A stretch of 64,000 nt of DNA from JASSUD01 sp031963005 (GTDB lineage: Bacteria; Pseudomonadota; Gammaproteobacteria; Burkholderiales; Burkholderiaceae), in assembly GCA_031963005.1 (NCBI GenBank), contig JASSUL010000007.1:62001-126000 (forward strand). The letters run 5' to 3'. The translations under genes were made by a program, and so were the position numbers. Each line of letters opens with the position of its first letter. Positions within the stretch are counted from its first letter, which is position 1. The notes beneath the pieces were generated by a model that was given only the letters and a program-made list of their open reading frames with translations, was not told the origin of the DNA and did not search any database. Below are positions 26,792-36,491 of this stretch, piece after piece.

Positions 26792-28096
26792 TTATGCTTT
26801 ACCTTTTATAGCTTCTAGTAATAATTTAGTTTGATATTCTAGTTTTGCATCAAAATCAGCTTTAAGCTCTGTAATTTTTTCTTCTACGGCTTTATCAACA
26901 ATCGCCTTGACTAACTCTGGTTGTTTTTGTTGCAACTCAATTATTTGTTTTTGAATAACAGCAGCATCTTCTCCTTCTTTTCTGAGAATCGTTACCCCAT
27001 TATAAAAATGGGCTTCACATAATGGTTCAGAAAAACCTAGGTTAACCTTGTTTGTACCAGCCGCAGCTTGCATGTCCATTACTATTACCTTTTCCAACAA
27101 TTTTAATATTTCAGGAAAAAGGTCTTTGACCCTTTCCCGCTCATGGATTTCCTGCTGAACCCTCTCAGTAGGGATAAATCTTACTACGTTGGCTATAGTT
27201 AATACTGCACCGATAATACTCGTTGCCATACCTACGGCCAACGGGACAAAAGCTAATAAGCTCGTTCCCCCTAATAGATAAGCTATAGCCGTTATTAAAC
27301 CGCCCACTACGCTAGGCAGAGACAACAGTATCGTACCTGCACGGTCTATAAAACCTGTTTTTGGACAAGCGCGGTTCATGTCTCGTATAAAACTTTCAGT
27401 TTGCTCTATATAGTGTGTTATACCTGTCTTGATGGTTCTAAGCCGGTCAATATGAGAAGAAGTATTGTGAGCAGCTTGATATACCAGCGCATCTATTTCC
27501 TCTTTTTTAAATACAATCTTCTGCTCGTATTTTTCCCCACTTTCTAACTGCCCATAGGGATTTTTAATCCATTGAATTTCTTCACGAATACCTCGCGCAT
27601 CGCCACACACTTTATCAAGGTAGCTAATCAAGTTCCCGCCATACTCCACACGCTCTTTCAAATGCGCTCTTCGCTTTGAAGATAAAAAAATCCACTTGGT
27701 CCAAAAAGAAGCTGCTACCTTAATATTTTGAAATTCTCTAAAGGCGATTTGGAGTTCTTTTTTTAGCGCCTCATTTGCGTCTAAATCGATGTGGGTATCA
27801 AAAAAAGTGCGAACATAATGAATATCGAACGCTATTTTCGCTGGATTTTCTTGCGCAGAAGATTGGAGCTTACATGCAAGGGCTGTTTTTTCTATATCAG
27901 AGAGCTCTCCTCTCAGATAGCGTTTACCTAAACTGCGCAAACTCGTAGGACTCTCTGCCTCCCCTTCGCTCACCAAGGTATCGCCGCTTGCATCGCTAAC
28001 CGCACTCATAGAACCGCTACTGCCAGCACTAGCTAGGCCTGATGCAAATACCAAATTCGGTAGATTGGTTTCGATCCTGCTAGGAATGCTCTCCAT
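26792..28096 (-). CDS. Membrane-hairpin protein of unknown function (effector-like)
   Basis: 434 residues. The N-terminal 55 residues are rich in Ser, Ala and Gly without a signal peptide. A helical region follows, then two adjacent hydrophobic helices at about 252-307 (TILLSLPSVVGGLITAIAYL and LAFVPLAVGMATSIIGAVL), and a coiled-coil C-terminus (about 390-434, QKQIIELQQKQPELVKAIV). This layout recurs in the genes at 59505 and 61173. Secreted translocator-like or host-membrane proteins can look like this, but no family is recognised. Upstream lies a 22-bp palindrome. Confidence 0.55.
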   Translation of the reverse strand: MESIPSRIETNLPNLVFASGLASAGSSGSMSAVSDASGDTLVSEGEAESPTSLRSLGKRYLRGELSDIEKTALACKLQSSAQENPAKIAFDIHYVRTFFDTHIDLDANEALKKELQIAFREFQNIKVAASFWTKWIFLSSKRRAHLKERVEYGGNLISYLDKVCGDARGIREEIQWIKNPYGQLESGEKYEQKIVFKKEEIDALVYQAAHNTSSHIDRLRTIKTGITHYIEQTESFIRDMNRACPKTGFIDRAGTILLSLPSVVGGLITAIAYLLGGTSLLAFVPLAVGMATSIIGAVLTIANVVRFIPTERVQQEIHERERVKDLFPEILKLLEKVIVMDMQAAAGTNKVNLGFSEPLCEAHFYNGVTILRKEGEDAAVIQKQIIELQQKQPELVKAIVDKAVEEKITELKADFDAKLEYQTKLLLEAIKGKA

Positions 28097-28182
28097 ATAG
28101 TCATGAGCCTTTTCTCAGATCAGACATGCCTCAAATAAGAATACTCATTGAAAATATATGCCATAAAAAACAATCATGGCAC

Positions 28183-28204
28183 CCAATATTCACCTGAATA
28201 TTGG
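28183..28204. promoter_or_regulatory. Perfect palindrome upstream of the membrane-hairpin gene
   Basis: CCAATATTCA-CC-TGAATATTGG, 10-bp arms, 87 bp before the start codon of the minus-strand gene. Possible operator or small hairpin. Confidence 0.4.
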
Positions 28205-28226
28205 AGAATAAGCAGAAAAATAAGAT

Positions 28227-28374
28227 ACGGTGAGTTCAACCGGTCATAGCAACGTTATTATTTTTAAATACGGTCGCTTTATGATTAAATCAGCGACCTC
28301 GTAAGATGTTGGAGTTTTCTACGTCCACCAATAAACTTTATGCCTGTGTTGCTACGACCAGTTGAACTCACCGT
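28227..28374. mobile_element. 148-bp MITE
   Basis: Terminal inverted repeats of about 27 bp (ACGGTGAGTTCAACCGGTC and complement) with two mismatches; an inner GTCGCT / AGCGAC pairing lies at the centre. No coding capacity. It directly abuts the truncated end of the fifth paralogue remnant at 28390. Confidence 0.8.
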
Positions 28375-28389
28375 TACCTACTTTCAGTA

Positions 28390-28486
28390 GGTGCGCCCTC
28401 TATAGATTTTTATTTTCTTGGGAGGCATTTTCCTTCTGGACTAGCGATACTCAATTAGCAGAGGAGAGGCTGGAAATTGCGTCCAT
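28390..28486 (-). pseudogene. 5' stub of a fifth array paralogue
   Basis: From the ATG at 28486 the sequence reads MDAISSLSSAN-stop-VSLVQKENASQENK..., matching the N-termini of the four genes to its right. After about 32 codons similarity ends. Sequence upstream of the stub (28487-28744) also matches the spacers between the other copies, so this is a deleted member of the tandem array. Confidence 0.85.
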
Positions 28487-28744
28487 CGGGCTTTAGTCTT
28501 TAATATATCTATAAAGCAAAAATATTCTACCTTTTGGTATAGGGATATTCATTCTACCATTTCACTGCCCTGACTACTAAATTATCTATGACAGCTTCAA
28601 TGAGAGAAAGTAAGCTTCATTAAAATAAAAAGACAGATGGATAATTAAAAAGGACATTAGGAGCTGCACAAAAAGGCTAATAATAGTCATTTTTATTACT
28701 CTATGCGACTCCCAGCCAGATTAGATAATCCCAATACAGCGGTT
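28487..28744. repeat. Duplicated spacer of the paralogue array (copy 1)
   Basis: Nearly the same sequence occurs at 30305-30577, 32045-32298 and 34648-34903: a leader ending in AAGGACTAAA-like sequence before the start codon, the conserved block CATTTCACTGCCCTGACTAC, and a hairpin region (GGAGCTGCA... and TGCGACTCCC) just after the preceding stop codon. It shows that gene plus spacer was the unit of duplication. Confidence 0.8.
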
Positions 28745-30304
28745 TTATACCAACTTTGACATATTCGCAAAAAATGCCCGTACCATTTTGAGTGGCGCCA
28801 AGAAAAAAGCGATCACTTTATTAAAGTTTAAAGGATAAAAATTGGCTGCAAATTTATAAAAAGCATTCGTCGCTCTTTGTAAAAAGCTGAAATCTTTACC
28901 CTTCGTCATGTGTTTTTGAAGTAATTTAATAGCGTGCAGCTTTGTTTTTTCGTCTAAACTCGGTAAACTTTTAGCAAGCAATCCTAGGGTATTCCATTTA
29001 GGAATTTCAGAAATATTATTTATCTTTCGCTCAATGAATGTAAGCATAGAGGGGGCATAAGCCTGGTGCGCATCCGGCAAATTTTGCGCAACCCATTGCA
29101 AGATAAATATGCGTTTAGATGGGGGCAATTGGTCTATGCTTCCTTCAATCAAACTAAAAACAGGAGCGTTTGAAAAACTTCCTGATGCTCTTAACCAAAG
29201 TTTCAAGACTATAGGAAGTTCTTCGTTAGAAAGATAAGGAATAGCTATCTGAAACAATTCTAAAATATTAGGTTCGATTTTTTTTTGAGGAAATGGATAA
29301 CTGCGCTTATCTATTAAAATGTTGGTAAATCCAATTAAAATTAATGAAAGCTGCTGCGAGGTTAAGTGATTTACAACATCCTCTTTTTCCAAAACTCGCT
29401 TCAAATTTTTCGCACACAAATTACAAACGCGCAACTTCAGAGCATCTGATTTTAAAAAACAGTTATTCAATAAAAGGGAATGCAAAATGTCCCCGAACTC
29501 CGTGCCCGTAAAATCAGATAGTTTTTCCTTAAGCGAATCCAAAGCCCCTGACTGTAAGGTTTCTGATTCTAAGTACCGCATATTCTTTGCCAGCGCAATT
29601 AAAATTATCCCAATCTGATCATCAAGAATGTGAGATAAATTATTTTGAAGCAATATCCGAAAACACTCTGGGCTACGTAATATGTCGGGCTTTTTTTCGA
29701 TGCGCTTGATTACAAAATTACCCACGTCTTCTTCAGGCAATTCTTGGATGCGTGCTTCCAGTTTAGATACATAATCTGCATCAAAGAATGGTTTTTCTAG
29801 CAAAGGGGCCGTGCAGGATTCCCGGAATGTTTTGGAATGCATCTCCTCAATTAAAGAAGGAGCAATGAAGGAGGTAAATTGAATGGGTTGTGTTCTTTCT
29901 GCAGTATCAGCAGGCAAAGTTAGCGCCTCCTTCAAATCTAAACTTTTTTCTCTAACAAAAAAATCTAACACGGAATATAATAATGCAGGAGAAAGATTTT
30001 TATTTTTAATCCAAATATTAATTAATTCATTGTATATTTCACTTGGAGTATATGATCCTTTTTCAAGATCAGAATGTATCAAAGCATCTGGAACAAATGC
30101 CAAGCCTATATTATGTAGGTTTATTGGATAACTTAATTCAACGTCATTGGCCTTTTCATTTTTATTTATTTCTTCAAGAAGGCGTTCCATAATTTTGGCA
30201 GGCAGGCCCTCTATAGATTTTTCATTTTCTTTGGATGCATTTTTTCCCTGGACTAGCGATACTAGATTAACAGAGGGGGAGGAGGAGCTGGTAATTGCGT
30301 CCAT
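28745..30304 (-). CDS. Array paralogue A, helical-repeat protein (effector-like)
   Basis: 519 residues, intact. N-terminus MDAITSSSSPSVNLVSLVQG is Ser-rich and shared with the other copies. Next comes a conserved block around LLYSVLDFFVREKSLDLKEA (about residues 100-130), then helical units of roughly 40 residues with the pattern LQSxAL-x2-LKE...GTEFGDILHSLL. The near-invariant C-terminus carries FSFLQRATNAFYKFAANFYP and ends AFFANMSKLV. It resembles HEAT/Armadillo-type repeats; I do not recognise a named family. No signal peptide. The gene is more AT-rich than its housekeeping surroundings. Confidence 0.65.
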   Translation of the reverse strand: MDAITSSSSPSVNLVSLVQGKNASKENEKSIEGLPAKIMERLLEEINKNEKANDVELSYPINLHNIGLAFVPDALIHSDLEKGSYTPSEIYNELINIWIKNKNLSPALLYSVLDFFVREKSLDLKEALTLPADTAERTQPIQFTSFIAPSLIEEMHSKTFRESCTAPLLEKPFFDADYVSKLEARIQELPEEDVGNFVIKRIEKKPDILRSPECFRILLQNNLSHILDDQIGIILIALAKNMRYLESETLQSGALDSLKEKLSDFTGTEFGDILHSLLLNNCFLKSDALKLRVCNLCAKNLKRVLEKEDVVNHLTSQQLSLILIGFTNILIDKRSYPFPQKKIEPNILELFQIAIPYLSNEELPIVLKLWLRASGSFSNAPVFSLIEGSIDQLPPSKRIFILQWVAQNLPDAHQAYAPSMLTFIERKINNISEIPKWNTLGLLAKSLPSLDEKTKLHAIKLLQKHMTKGKDFSFLQRATNAFYKFAANFYPLNFNKVIAFFLAPLKMVRAFFANMSKLV

Positions 30305-30577
30305 TGGATTCTAGCCCTTAAATCTATAAAGTAAAAATATCCTGCCTTTTGGCATAAGAATATTCATTCTATCATTTCACTGCCCTGACTACTAAATTAT
30401 CTATGACAGCTTCAATGGGGGGCGGGGAAGTCAGCTTCATCAAAATTCGAAGGCGGATGGGTCATTAAAGAGGGCATAGAGGACTGCATAAAAAGATCGA
30501 TAATAGTAATAACTTTTTATTTCATTAGTTTATGCAGTTCCCGCCCAGCCAGATTGGATAATACGAATACAACGGTT
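30305..30577. repeat. Duplicated spacer of the paralogue array (copy 2)
   Basis: Matches the spacers at 28487, 32045 and 34648, including CATTTCACTGCCCTGACTAC. It includes the leader of paralogue A and the 3' flank of paralogue B, with the hairpin region near 30480-30545. Confidence 0.8.
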
Positions 30578-32044
30578 TTATACCAACTTTGACATGTTTG
30601 CAAAAAATGCCCATACCATTTTGAATGGCGCTAAGAAAAAGGCTAATACTTTATCAAAGTTTAAAGGATAAAAATTGGCTGCAAATTTATAAAAAGCATC
30701 TACCGCTCTTTGTAAAAAGCCGAAATCCTGACCATTTGTCATGTGTTTTTGAAGTAATTCAATAGCTTGCCGCTGCATTTTTTCATCTAAGTTCGGTAAA
30801 TTTTTAGCAAGCAATCCTAAGGTATTCGATTTAGGAATTCCAGAAATACTACTTACCTTTTGCTCAATGAATGCAAGAATAGAAGAGACATTAGGCTGGA
30901 ACGCATTCGGCAAATTTTCAGCCGCCCATTGCAAGGTAAATTCGCGTTGAGGTATAGGCAATTGGTCTATATTTTCTTCAACCAAACAAAAAATAGGAAC
31001 TAGTTCATTTTTTTTGTTTAGATATTTCAGTAATGCATTTGACCACAGATTCAGGACTTTAGAAAGTCCTTCGTTCTGAAGATAAGAAATACCTGACTCA
31101 AAAAAATTTAAAGTATGAACTTTGACTTCCAGAGGAACTTCTTCTTTTGATAATTGTTTATCTATTAAATTACGGGTAAATATAATTATAATTTCTGAAA
31201 GTTGCTGCGGGGTTAAATGAGTTAGAACATTCTTTTTTTCAAAAGGCCGCTTCAAATTTGTTATACACAAATCTGAAGCGCGCAGTCTCAGCTCAGGTGA
31301 TTTTAAAAAACAACTACTATATTCAAGTTTATATAGAATTTCTCCGAGTTGACTACCCGTAATATTAGATAGCTCTCTCTCAAGCAAATCCAAAGCATCC
31401 GACTGCATATTTTCTGTTTCCGAAGCCACCATATTCTTGATGATAATATTAGGGGAGTTTTGTATAAAGCTGCAAGCAATATGGCCAGAGGATAATTTGT
31501 TTGGCAGAGAAACCCCGTGTGATCCTCGTAAATTTTTGAAACATTCGGGCAATGCTTCATCAAGCTGATTATATTTTAAAGCCGAAGTTTCAATATTTTT
31601 GAGTGATTTTTTTACAGACTCTTTTTTTGAAAAAGGGGCCATTGAGCCGGCACCTTGAATGATCTGTAATTCTTTGCTTTCTGCGACATCAGCGGGTAAG
31701 CTTAGCGCCGCTTTCAGATCTAAGCCTTTTTCTCTAACAAAAAAATTTAACATTGAATACAACAATGCCGGAGGAAGATTTTTATTTGCAATAAAAATAT
31801 TATATATTTTGTCTAGATTATACGATACTTTTTCAGAATCAGGACATATCAAATAGTCTAGATCTATTAGTTCACTTAATTTAATATCGTTGACCTTTTT
31901 ATTTTTATTTATTTTTTTAAGAAGCTGTTCCCAACGTTGAGTAGGCAAACTCTCTATAGATTTTTTATTTTCTTGGGACGCACTTTTTCCCTGGACTAAC
32001 GATGCTAGAATAGCAGAAAAAGAGGAACTGGCAACTACGTCCAT
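30578..32044 (-). CDS. Array paralogue B, helical-repeat protein (effector-like)
   Basis: 488 residues, intact. Shares the N-terminus (MDVVASSSFSAILASLVQG, then SASQENKKSIESLP), the block LLYSMLNFFVREKGLDLKAA, the central repeats (LDLLERELSNITGSQLGEIL, then LRASDLCITNLKRPFEK), and the C-terminus with FLQRAVDAFYKFAANFYPLN and AFFANMSKLV. The centre is shorter than in paralogue C, so copies differ mainly in repeat number. Own leader and ribosome binding site lie in the duplicated spacer. Confidence 0.65.
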   Translation of the reverse strand: MDVVASSSFSAILASLVQGKSASQENKKSIESLPTQRWEQLLKKINKNKKVNDIKLSELIDLDYLICPDSEKVSYNLDKIYNIFIANKNLPPALLYSMLNFFVREKGLDLKAALSLPADVAESKELQIIQGAGSMAPFSKKESVKKSLKNIETSALKYNQLDEALPECFKNLRGSHGVSLPNKLSSGHIACSFIQNSPNIIIKNMVASETENMQSDALDLLERELSNITGSQLGEILYKLEYSSCFLKSPELRLRASDLCITNLKRPFEKKNVLTHLTPQQLSEIIIIFTRNLIDKQLSKEEVPLEVKVHTLNFFESGISYLQNEGLSKVLNLWSNALLKYLNKKNELVPIFCLVEENIDQLPIPQREFTLQWAAENLPNAFQPNVSSILAFIEQKVSSISGIPKSNTLGLLAKNLPNLDEKMQRQAIELLQKHMTNGQDFGFLQRAVDAFYKFAANFYPLNFDKVLAFFLAPFKMVWAFFANMSKLV

Positions 32045-32298
32045 CGAATTTTATTCCTTATATCTATAAAGTAAAAATATCTTGCCTTTTGGCATAAGAA
32101 GATTCATTTTACCATTTCACTGCCCTGACTACTAAATTATCTATAGCAGCTTAAATAGAAGAAAGTCAGCTTCATTAAAATGAGAAGACAGATGGATAAT
32201 CATTGGGAGCTGCATAAAAAGGCCGGTAATAGTCATTACTTTTCATTACTCTATGCAGCCCCCACCCAGCTAGATTGGATAATCCGAATACAGCGGTT
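32045..32298. repeat. Duplicated spacer of the paralogue array (copy 3)
   Basis: Same spacer as at 30305 and 34648. The hairpin is clearest here: GGGAGCTGCATA near 32206 pairs with TATGCAGCCCC near 32262. In minus-strand terms it follows the stop codon of paralogue C and is a plausible terminator. Confidence 0.8.
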
Positions 32299-34647
32299 TT
32301 ATACCAACTTTGACATGTTCGCAAAAAATGCCCATACCATTTTGAATGACGCTAAGAAAAAGGCTAATATTTTATCAAAATTTAAAGGATAAAAATTGGC
32401 TACAAATTTATAAAAAGCATTCACCGCTCTTTGTAAAAAGCTGAAATCCTGACCATTTTTCATGTTTTTTTGAAGTAATTCAATAGCTTGCCGCTGTGTT
32501 TTTTTATCTAAGTTCGGTAAATTTTTAGCAAGCAATCCTAAGGTATTCCATTCAGGAATTCCAGAAATACTACCTAATTTTTGCTCAATGAATGCAACCA
32601 TAGAGGGGCCATTAGCCTCCTTCGCATCCGGCAAATTCTGCGCAACCCATTGCAAGATAAATACGCGTTTAGATAGAGGCAATTGGTCTATGCTTTCTTC
32701 AACCAAACTAAAAATAGGAGCTGGTTCACCCGTTTTTTTCGGAAAGTTTAATAGCAAACCTGACCAAAATTTCAGGACTTTAGGAAGTTCTTCGTTAGAA
32801 AGATAAAAAATACTTATCTTAAATAATTCTAAAATATTAGGTTCAATTTTCTGAGAAAATGCAGCTTCATAGTTATCTATTAAAAAACAGGTAAATTGAA
32901 TTACAATTCCTGAAAGCTGCTTCAGGAGTAAAATATCCTTTTTCTCCAAAGCTTGGTGCAAAATTTTCGCACATAAATTACCTACGCGCAGTTTCACGCC
33001 ATTTGACTTGAAAGACGAGTTGCTCAATAAAAGTATATGCAAAATGTACTCGAACTCCGTGCCCGTAAAATCAGATAATTTTCTTCCCTCAAGCAAATTC
33101 AAAGCACGCGACTGCAAGTCTGCTGTTTTCAAATCTCCTATACTCACTGCGATTGCATACAAAATTGGCCCAATACTATTATCAGGAACCTTAGACCAAC
33201 TTTTCTCAATCAACTTCCAAGCGCGCAGTTGCCGGTCAAGTTCAAAATACTGACTATTTTGCACAAGGCTTTCTGAAATTTTTGCGAGCTCTTGAGGCTG
33301 AATATTAGATAAATTTTCCTCATTAGATAGCTTTTCTTCAAAAAAATTAAAAGCTTTCGACTGCAAGTCTGATGTTTTCAAATCACGCATACCACTTATA
33401 ATTTGATACAAAATTGGCCCAATACCATTCTTAGGCCAATGCAATATCAGCAAATTACAAACGCCCAATTGCAATTCAGATGATTTTAAACGATGACTAC
33501 TCCATACTAGTTTCGCAAAAATATCTGCGCACTCACTATCCGTAATAATAGAATGAGATAAATTTTCCTTAAGTAAATTCAAAGCCTTTAACTGTAAGGT
33601 TTCTTCTTTTAAGTACTGCATACTATCTGCCAATGCAGCTAAAATTATCCCAATTTGATTTTTACCCTGAGCAATACGAGGTAATTCTTTTTCAAGCAAT
33701 GCCAGAAGATCTGATTCGTCCTTGGTATCCTCAAAAAGAGAGAAATGCTCGGTCAGCTTTGCTAAAACCTGTATAAGTGTGGATATGGCGTTTGCGTCAT
33801 TAGTAGTAACATCCATTTTCTCTACAAAAAATGGGATTATTCCAACTCGATTCGACTCCTTATAATAGACCACTGAGGCTAATACAATCAGGAGCAGTTC
33901 ACGTTTTCGCCCAGAAAAATAATCAACTCTCTCTTCAAACATATTAAAAATGTGGCCGCGATCCTTTTCATCAACTTTGATCCCATATTCAACTATTAAC
34001 TGCAAGATTAAAGATACATTCTCATCCGAAATATCTTCGAGCCTGCTGATTAATACCTGGAAACACACTGAATTACGTAATGCAACGGATTTTTCTTCGA
34101 CGAGCTCGATTATCAAATCACCCAATTCCTCTGCAGGCAATTCGCAGATCCTTGCTTTCAGTTTAGATACATTATCTGCCTGGAAGTTCCGTAATATTTT
34201 TGAATGCTCTTTTTCTGTTGAAGAAGTGGCCATGGAGGGAGGAAATTTAACGGGCTGTGTATTTTTTCTTTTTGCAATATCAGCAGGCAAGCTTAGCGGG
34301 GCTTTCAGATCTAAGCCCTTTTCCCTAACAAAAAAATCTAATACGGAATACAACAATACCGGAGGAAGTGCTTCATTGGCAATCAAAGTATTATATATTT
34401 TGCCTGCATCAGATTTTTGAAGATCAAGATTTATCAAAGAATCTGGAAAAAATTCCAAGCCTAGATCTGTTAATTCACTTAATTTAATATCGTTGTCTTT
34501 TTCATTTTTATTTATTTCTTCAAGAAACTGTTCCCAACGTTGAGTAGGCAGACTCTCTATAGATTTTTTATTTTCTTGAGATGCGCTTCCCCTCTGGGCT
34601 AACGATGCTGGAATAGCAGAAAAAGAGGAGTTGGCAATTGCGTCCAT
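32299..34647 (-). CDS. Array paralogue C, longest helical-repeat protein (effector-like)
   Basis: 782 residues, intact. It has the common N- and C-terminal blocks but an expanded middle (about 170-560) with several extra units of about 40 residues, such as IGPILYQIISGMRDLKTSDL then QSKAFNFFEEKLS, and IGPILYAIAVSIGDLKTADL then QSRALNLLEG. The units look like HEAT/Armadillo repeats, and the general plan recalls long repeat effectors of plant and fungal bacteria (for example SKWP proteins of Ralstonia). This is a comparison, not an assignment. Repeat expansion distinguishes it from its neighbours. Confidence 0.65.
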   Translation of the reverse strand: MDAIANSSFSAIPASLAQRGSASQENKKSIESLPTQRWEQFLEEINKNEKDNDIKLSELTDLGLEFFPDSLINLDLQKSDAGKIYNTLIANEALPPVLLYSVLDFFVREKGLDLKAPLSLPADIAKRKNTQPVKFPPSMATSSTEKEHSKILRNFQADNVSKLKARICELPAEELGDLIIELVEEKSVALRNSVCFQVLISRLEDISDENVSLILQLIVEYGIKVDEKDRGHIFNMFEERVDYFSGRKRELLLIVLASVVYYKESNRVGIIPFFVEKMDVTTNDANAISTLIQVLAKLTEHFSLFEDTKDESDLLALLEKELPRIAQGKNQIGIILAALADSMQYLKEETLQLKALNLLKENLSHSIITDSECADIFAKLVWSSHRLKSSELQLGVCNLLILHWPKNGIGPILYQIISGMRDLKTSDLQSKAFNFFEEKLSNEENLSNIQPQELAKISESLVQNSQYFELDRQLRAWKLIEKSWSKVPDNSIGPILYAIAVSIGDLKTADLQSRALNLLEGRKLSDFTGTEFEYILHILLLSNSSFKSNGVKLRVGNLCAKILHQALEKKDILLLKQLSGIVIQFTCFLIDNYEAAFSQKIEPNILELFKISIFYLSNEELPKVLKFWSGLLLNFPKKTGEPAPIFSLVEESIDQLPLSKRVFILQWVAQNLPDAKEANGPSMVAFIEQKLGSISGIPEWNTLGLLAKNLPNLDKKTQRQAIELLQKNMKNGQDFSFLQRAVNAFYKFVANFYPLNFDKILAFFLASFKMVWAFFANMSKLV

Positions 34648-34903
34648 TGGATTTTAGTCCTTAATATATCTATAAAATAAAAATATCCTGCCTTTTTGCA
34701 TAATAATATTCATTTAACCATTTCACTGCCCTGACTACCAAATTATCTATAACAGCTTAAATAGAAAGTCAGCTTCATTAAAATGAGAAGACAGATGGAT
34801 AATTAAAAAGGGCATAGGGAGCTGCATAAAAAGGCCGGCAATAGTTATTTTTTACTCTATGAGTCCCCACCCAGTCAGACTGTATAATACCAATACAGCA
34901 ATT
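34648..34903. repeat. Duplicated spacer of the paralogue array (copy 4)
   Basis: Same leader, CATTTCACTGCCCTGACTAC block and hairpin region as the other spacers. It separates paralogue C from the interrupted paralogue D. Confidence 0.8.
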
Positions 34904-36445
34904 TTACACCAACTTTGACATGTTCGCAAAAAATGCCCATACCATTTTGAATGATGCTAAGAAAAAGGCTAATACTTTATCAAAGCTTGAAGGAGAAAAA
35001 TTGGCTACAAATTTATAAAAAGCATCTACCGCTCTTTGTAAAAAGCTGAAATCCTGACCATTTTTCATGTGTTTTTGAAGTAATTCAATAACGTGCAGCT
35101 GTGTTTTTTTATCTAAGTTCGGTAAATTTTTAGCAAGCAATCCTAGGGTACTTCATTGAGAAATTCCAGAAATACTACCTAATTTTTGCTCAATGAATGC
35201 AACCATAGAGGGGCCATTAGCCTCGTGCGCATCCGGCAAATTCTGCGCAACCCATTGCAAGATAAATACACGTTCAGATAGGGGAAATTGGTCTATGCTT
35301 GCTTCAACTAAATCAAAAACAGGAACTGGTTTACCCGTTTTGTTCCAATATTTCAGTGACGTACTTGACCATATTTTCAGGACTTCAGAAAGTCCTTCTT
35401 TATAAAGATAAGGAATACTTGTCTCAAATAATTCTAAAATATTCAATTTTATTAGCTGGGAAACTGCATACCTGGGACCTCGGTGATTTATTAAAATATG
35501 GGTCAATGCAATTATAATTTCTGAAAGCTGTTGCGAGGTTAAGCAAGTTAGAACACCCTGTTTTTCAAAAGCTTTCTTCAAATTTTCTATACACAAATTA
35601 CAAGCGCGAAATTGCAAGTCAGGTGTTTTTAAAAGCGAGGCACTCCGTATAAGCTCATGCAAAATATTCCCGAGTTGACTACCCGTAATATAAGATAAAT
35701 TTTCCTCAAGAAAATATAAAGCACGCGACTGTATATCTCTTCCTTCTAAATCCGCCATACCTTTTGTGATTTCATATAAAACTGACCCAATATCATTATA
35801 AAGGATATTAGACCAATTTCCCTCAAGCAAATATAAAGCATTCGACTGTAGAGTGTCTAATTCTAAGCCTCCCATCTTCTTTGCCAGTTCAAGCAAAATT
35901 ATCCCAATCTGATTATCAGGAACATTAAGCAAATTTTCTTGAAGTAGTTCTTGGCTATGTAATACGGCGGGCTGTTCTTGAATGAGTTTAATTATATATT
36001 TACCCAGGTTATCTCCATGCAATTCGCTGAATATTTCTTTCAGGTTAGATGTATAATCCTCCTCAGAAGAGGATTTTTTTAGCAAAATATACGGGTAGAA
36101 TTTCTGTAAATCTTCTTTCATTGAGCCAGCACCTTGATTGGCCTGTGATTCTTTGCTTTCTGCAGTATCAGCAGCTAAGGTTAGCGCGGCTTTCAGATCT
36201 AAGTCTTTTTCTCTAACATAAAAATGTAATACTGAATAAAACAGTGCTGGCGGAAGATCTTTATTTGCAATCCAAATATTAATAAAAATGTCGCTGATCT
36301 TTTTATTTGTATTTATTTTTTCAAGAAGCTGTTCTCCATTTGTAGGGAGATCCTCTATAGATTTTTTATTTTCTTGGGACGCACTTTCCCCCTGGACTGG
36401 CAATGCCGGAATAGCAGCAGAAGAAGAACGGGCAATTGCGTCCAT
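34904..36445 (-). pseudogene. Array paralogue D, interrupted by one nonsense codon
   Basis: The frame runs from ATG 36445 to TGA at 35153-35155, then continues in the same frame to 34904. At the stop, the paralogues read SGIPEWNTLGLLAKNLP; here the Trp codon TGG is TGA (SGISQ-stop-STLGLLAKNLP). The truncated product would have 430 residues and lack the invariant 80-residue C-terminus. N-terminus MDAIARSSSAAIPALPVQG and repeats such as RALYFLEENLSYITGSQLG are typical of the family. It is the first copy in transcription order, next to trmJ. A single base change separates it from an intact gene of 512 codons with an in-frame Ser-Thr. Confidence 0.85.
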
Positions 36446-36491
36446 TAGGTTTTATTCCTTTATGGTAGGGGTAGATCTTTAATACCAATGC

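Noticed and set aside
34904..35140. A separate 78-residue gene after paralogue D
   Set aside because: It starts inside the conserved C-terminal block, has no leader, and is simply the same frame beyond the nonsense codon.
34904..36445. UGA read as tryptophan to explain paralogue D
   Set aside because: Genes such as apaH and ribBA end in UGA at their expected length, so UGA is a stop in this genome.
28745..36445. Assigning the array to SKWP/XopAD effectors
   Set aside because: The units are of similar size and helical, but I could not see the defining SKWP motif in regular phase, so only the general comparison is kept.
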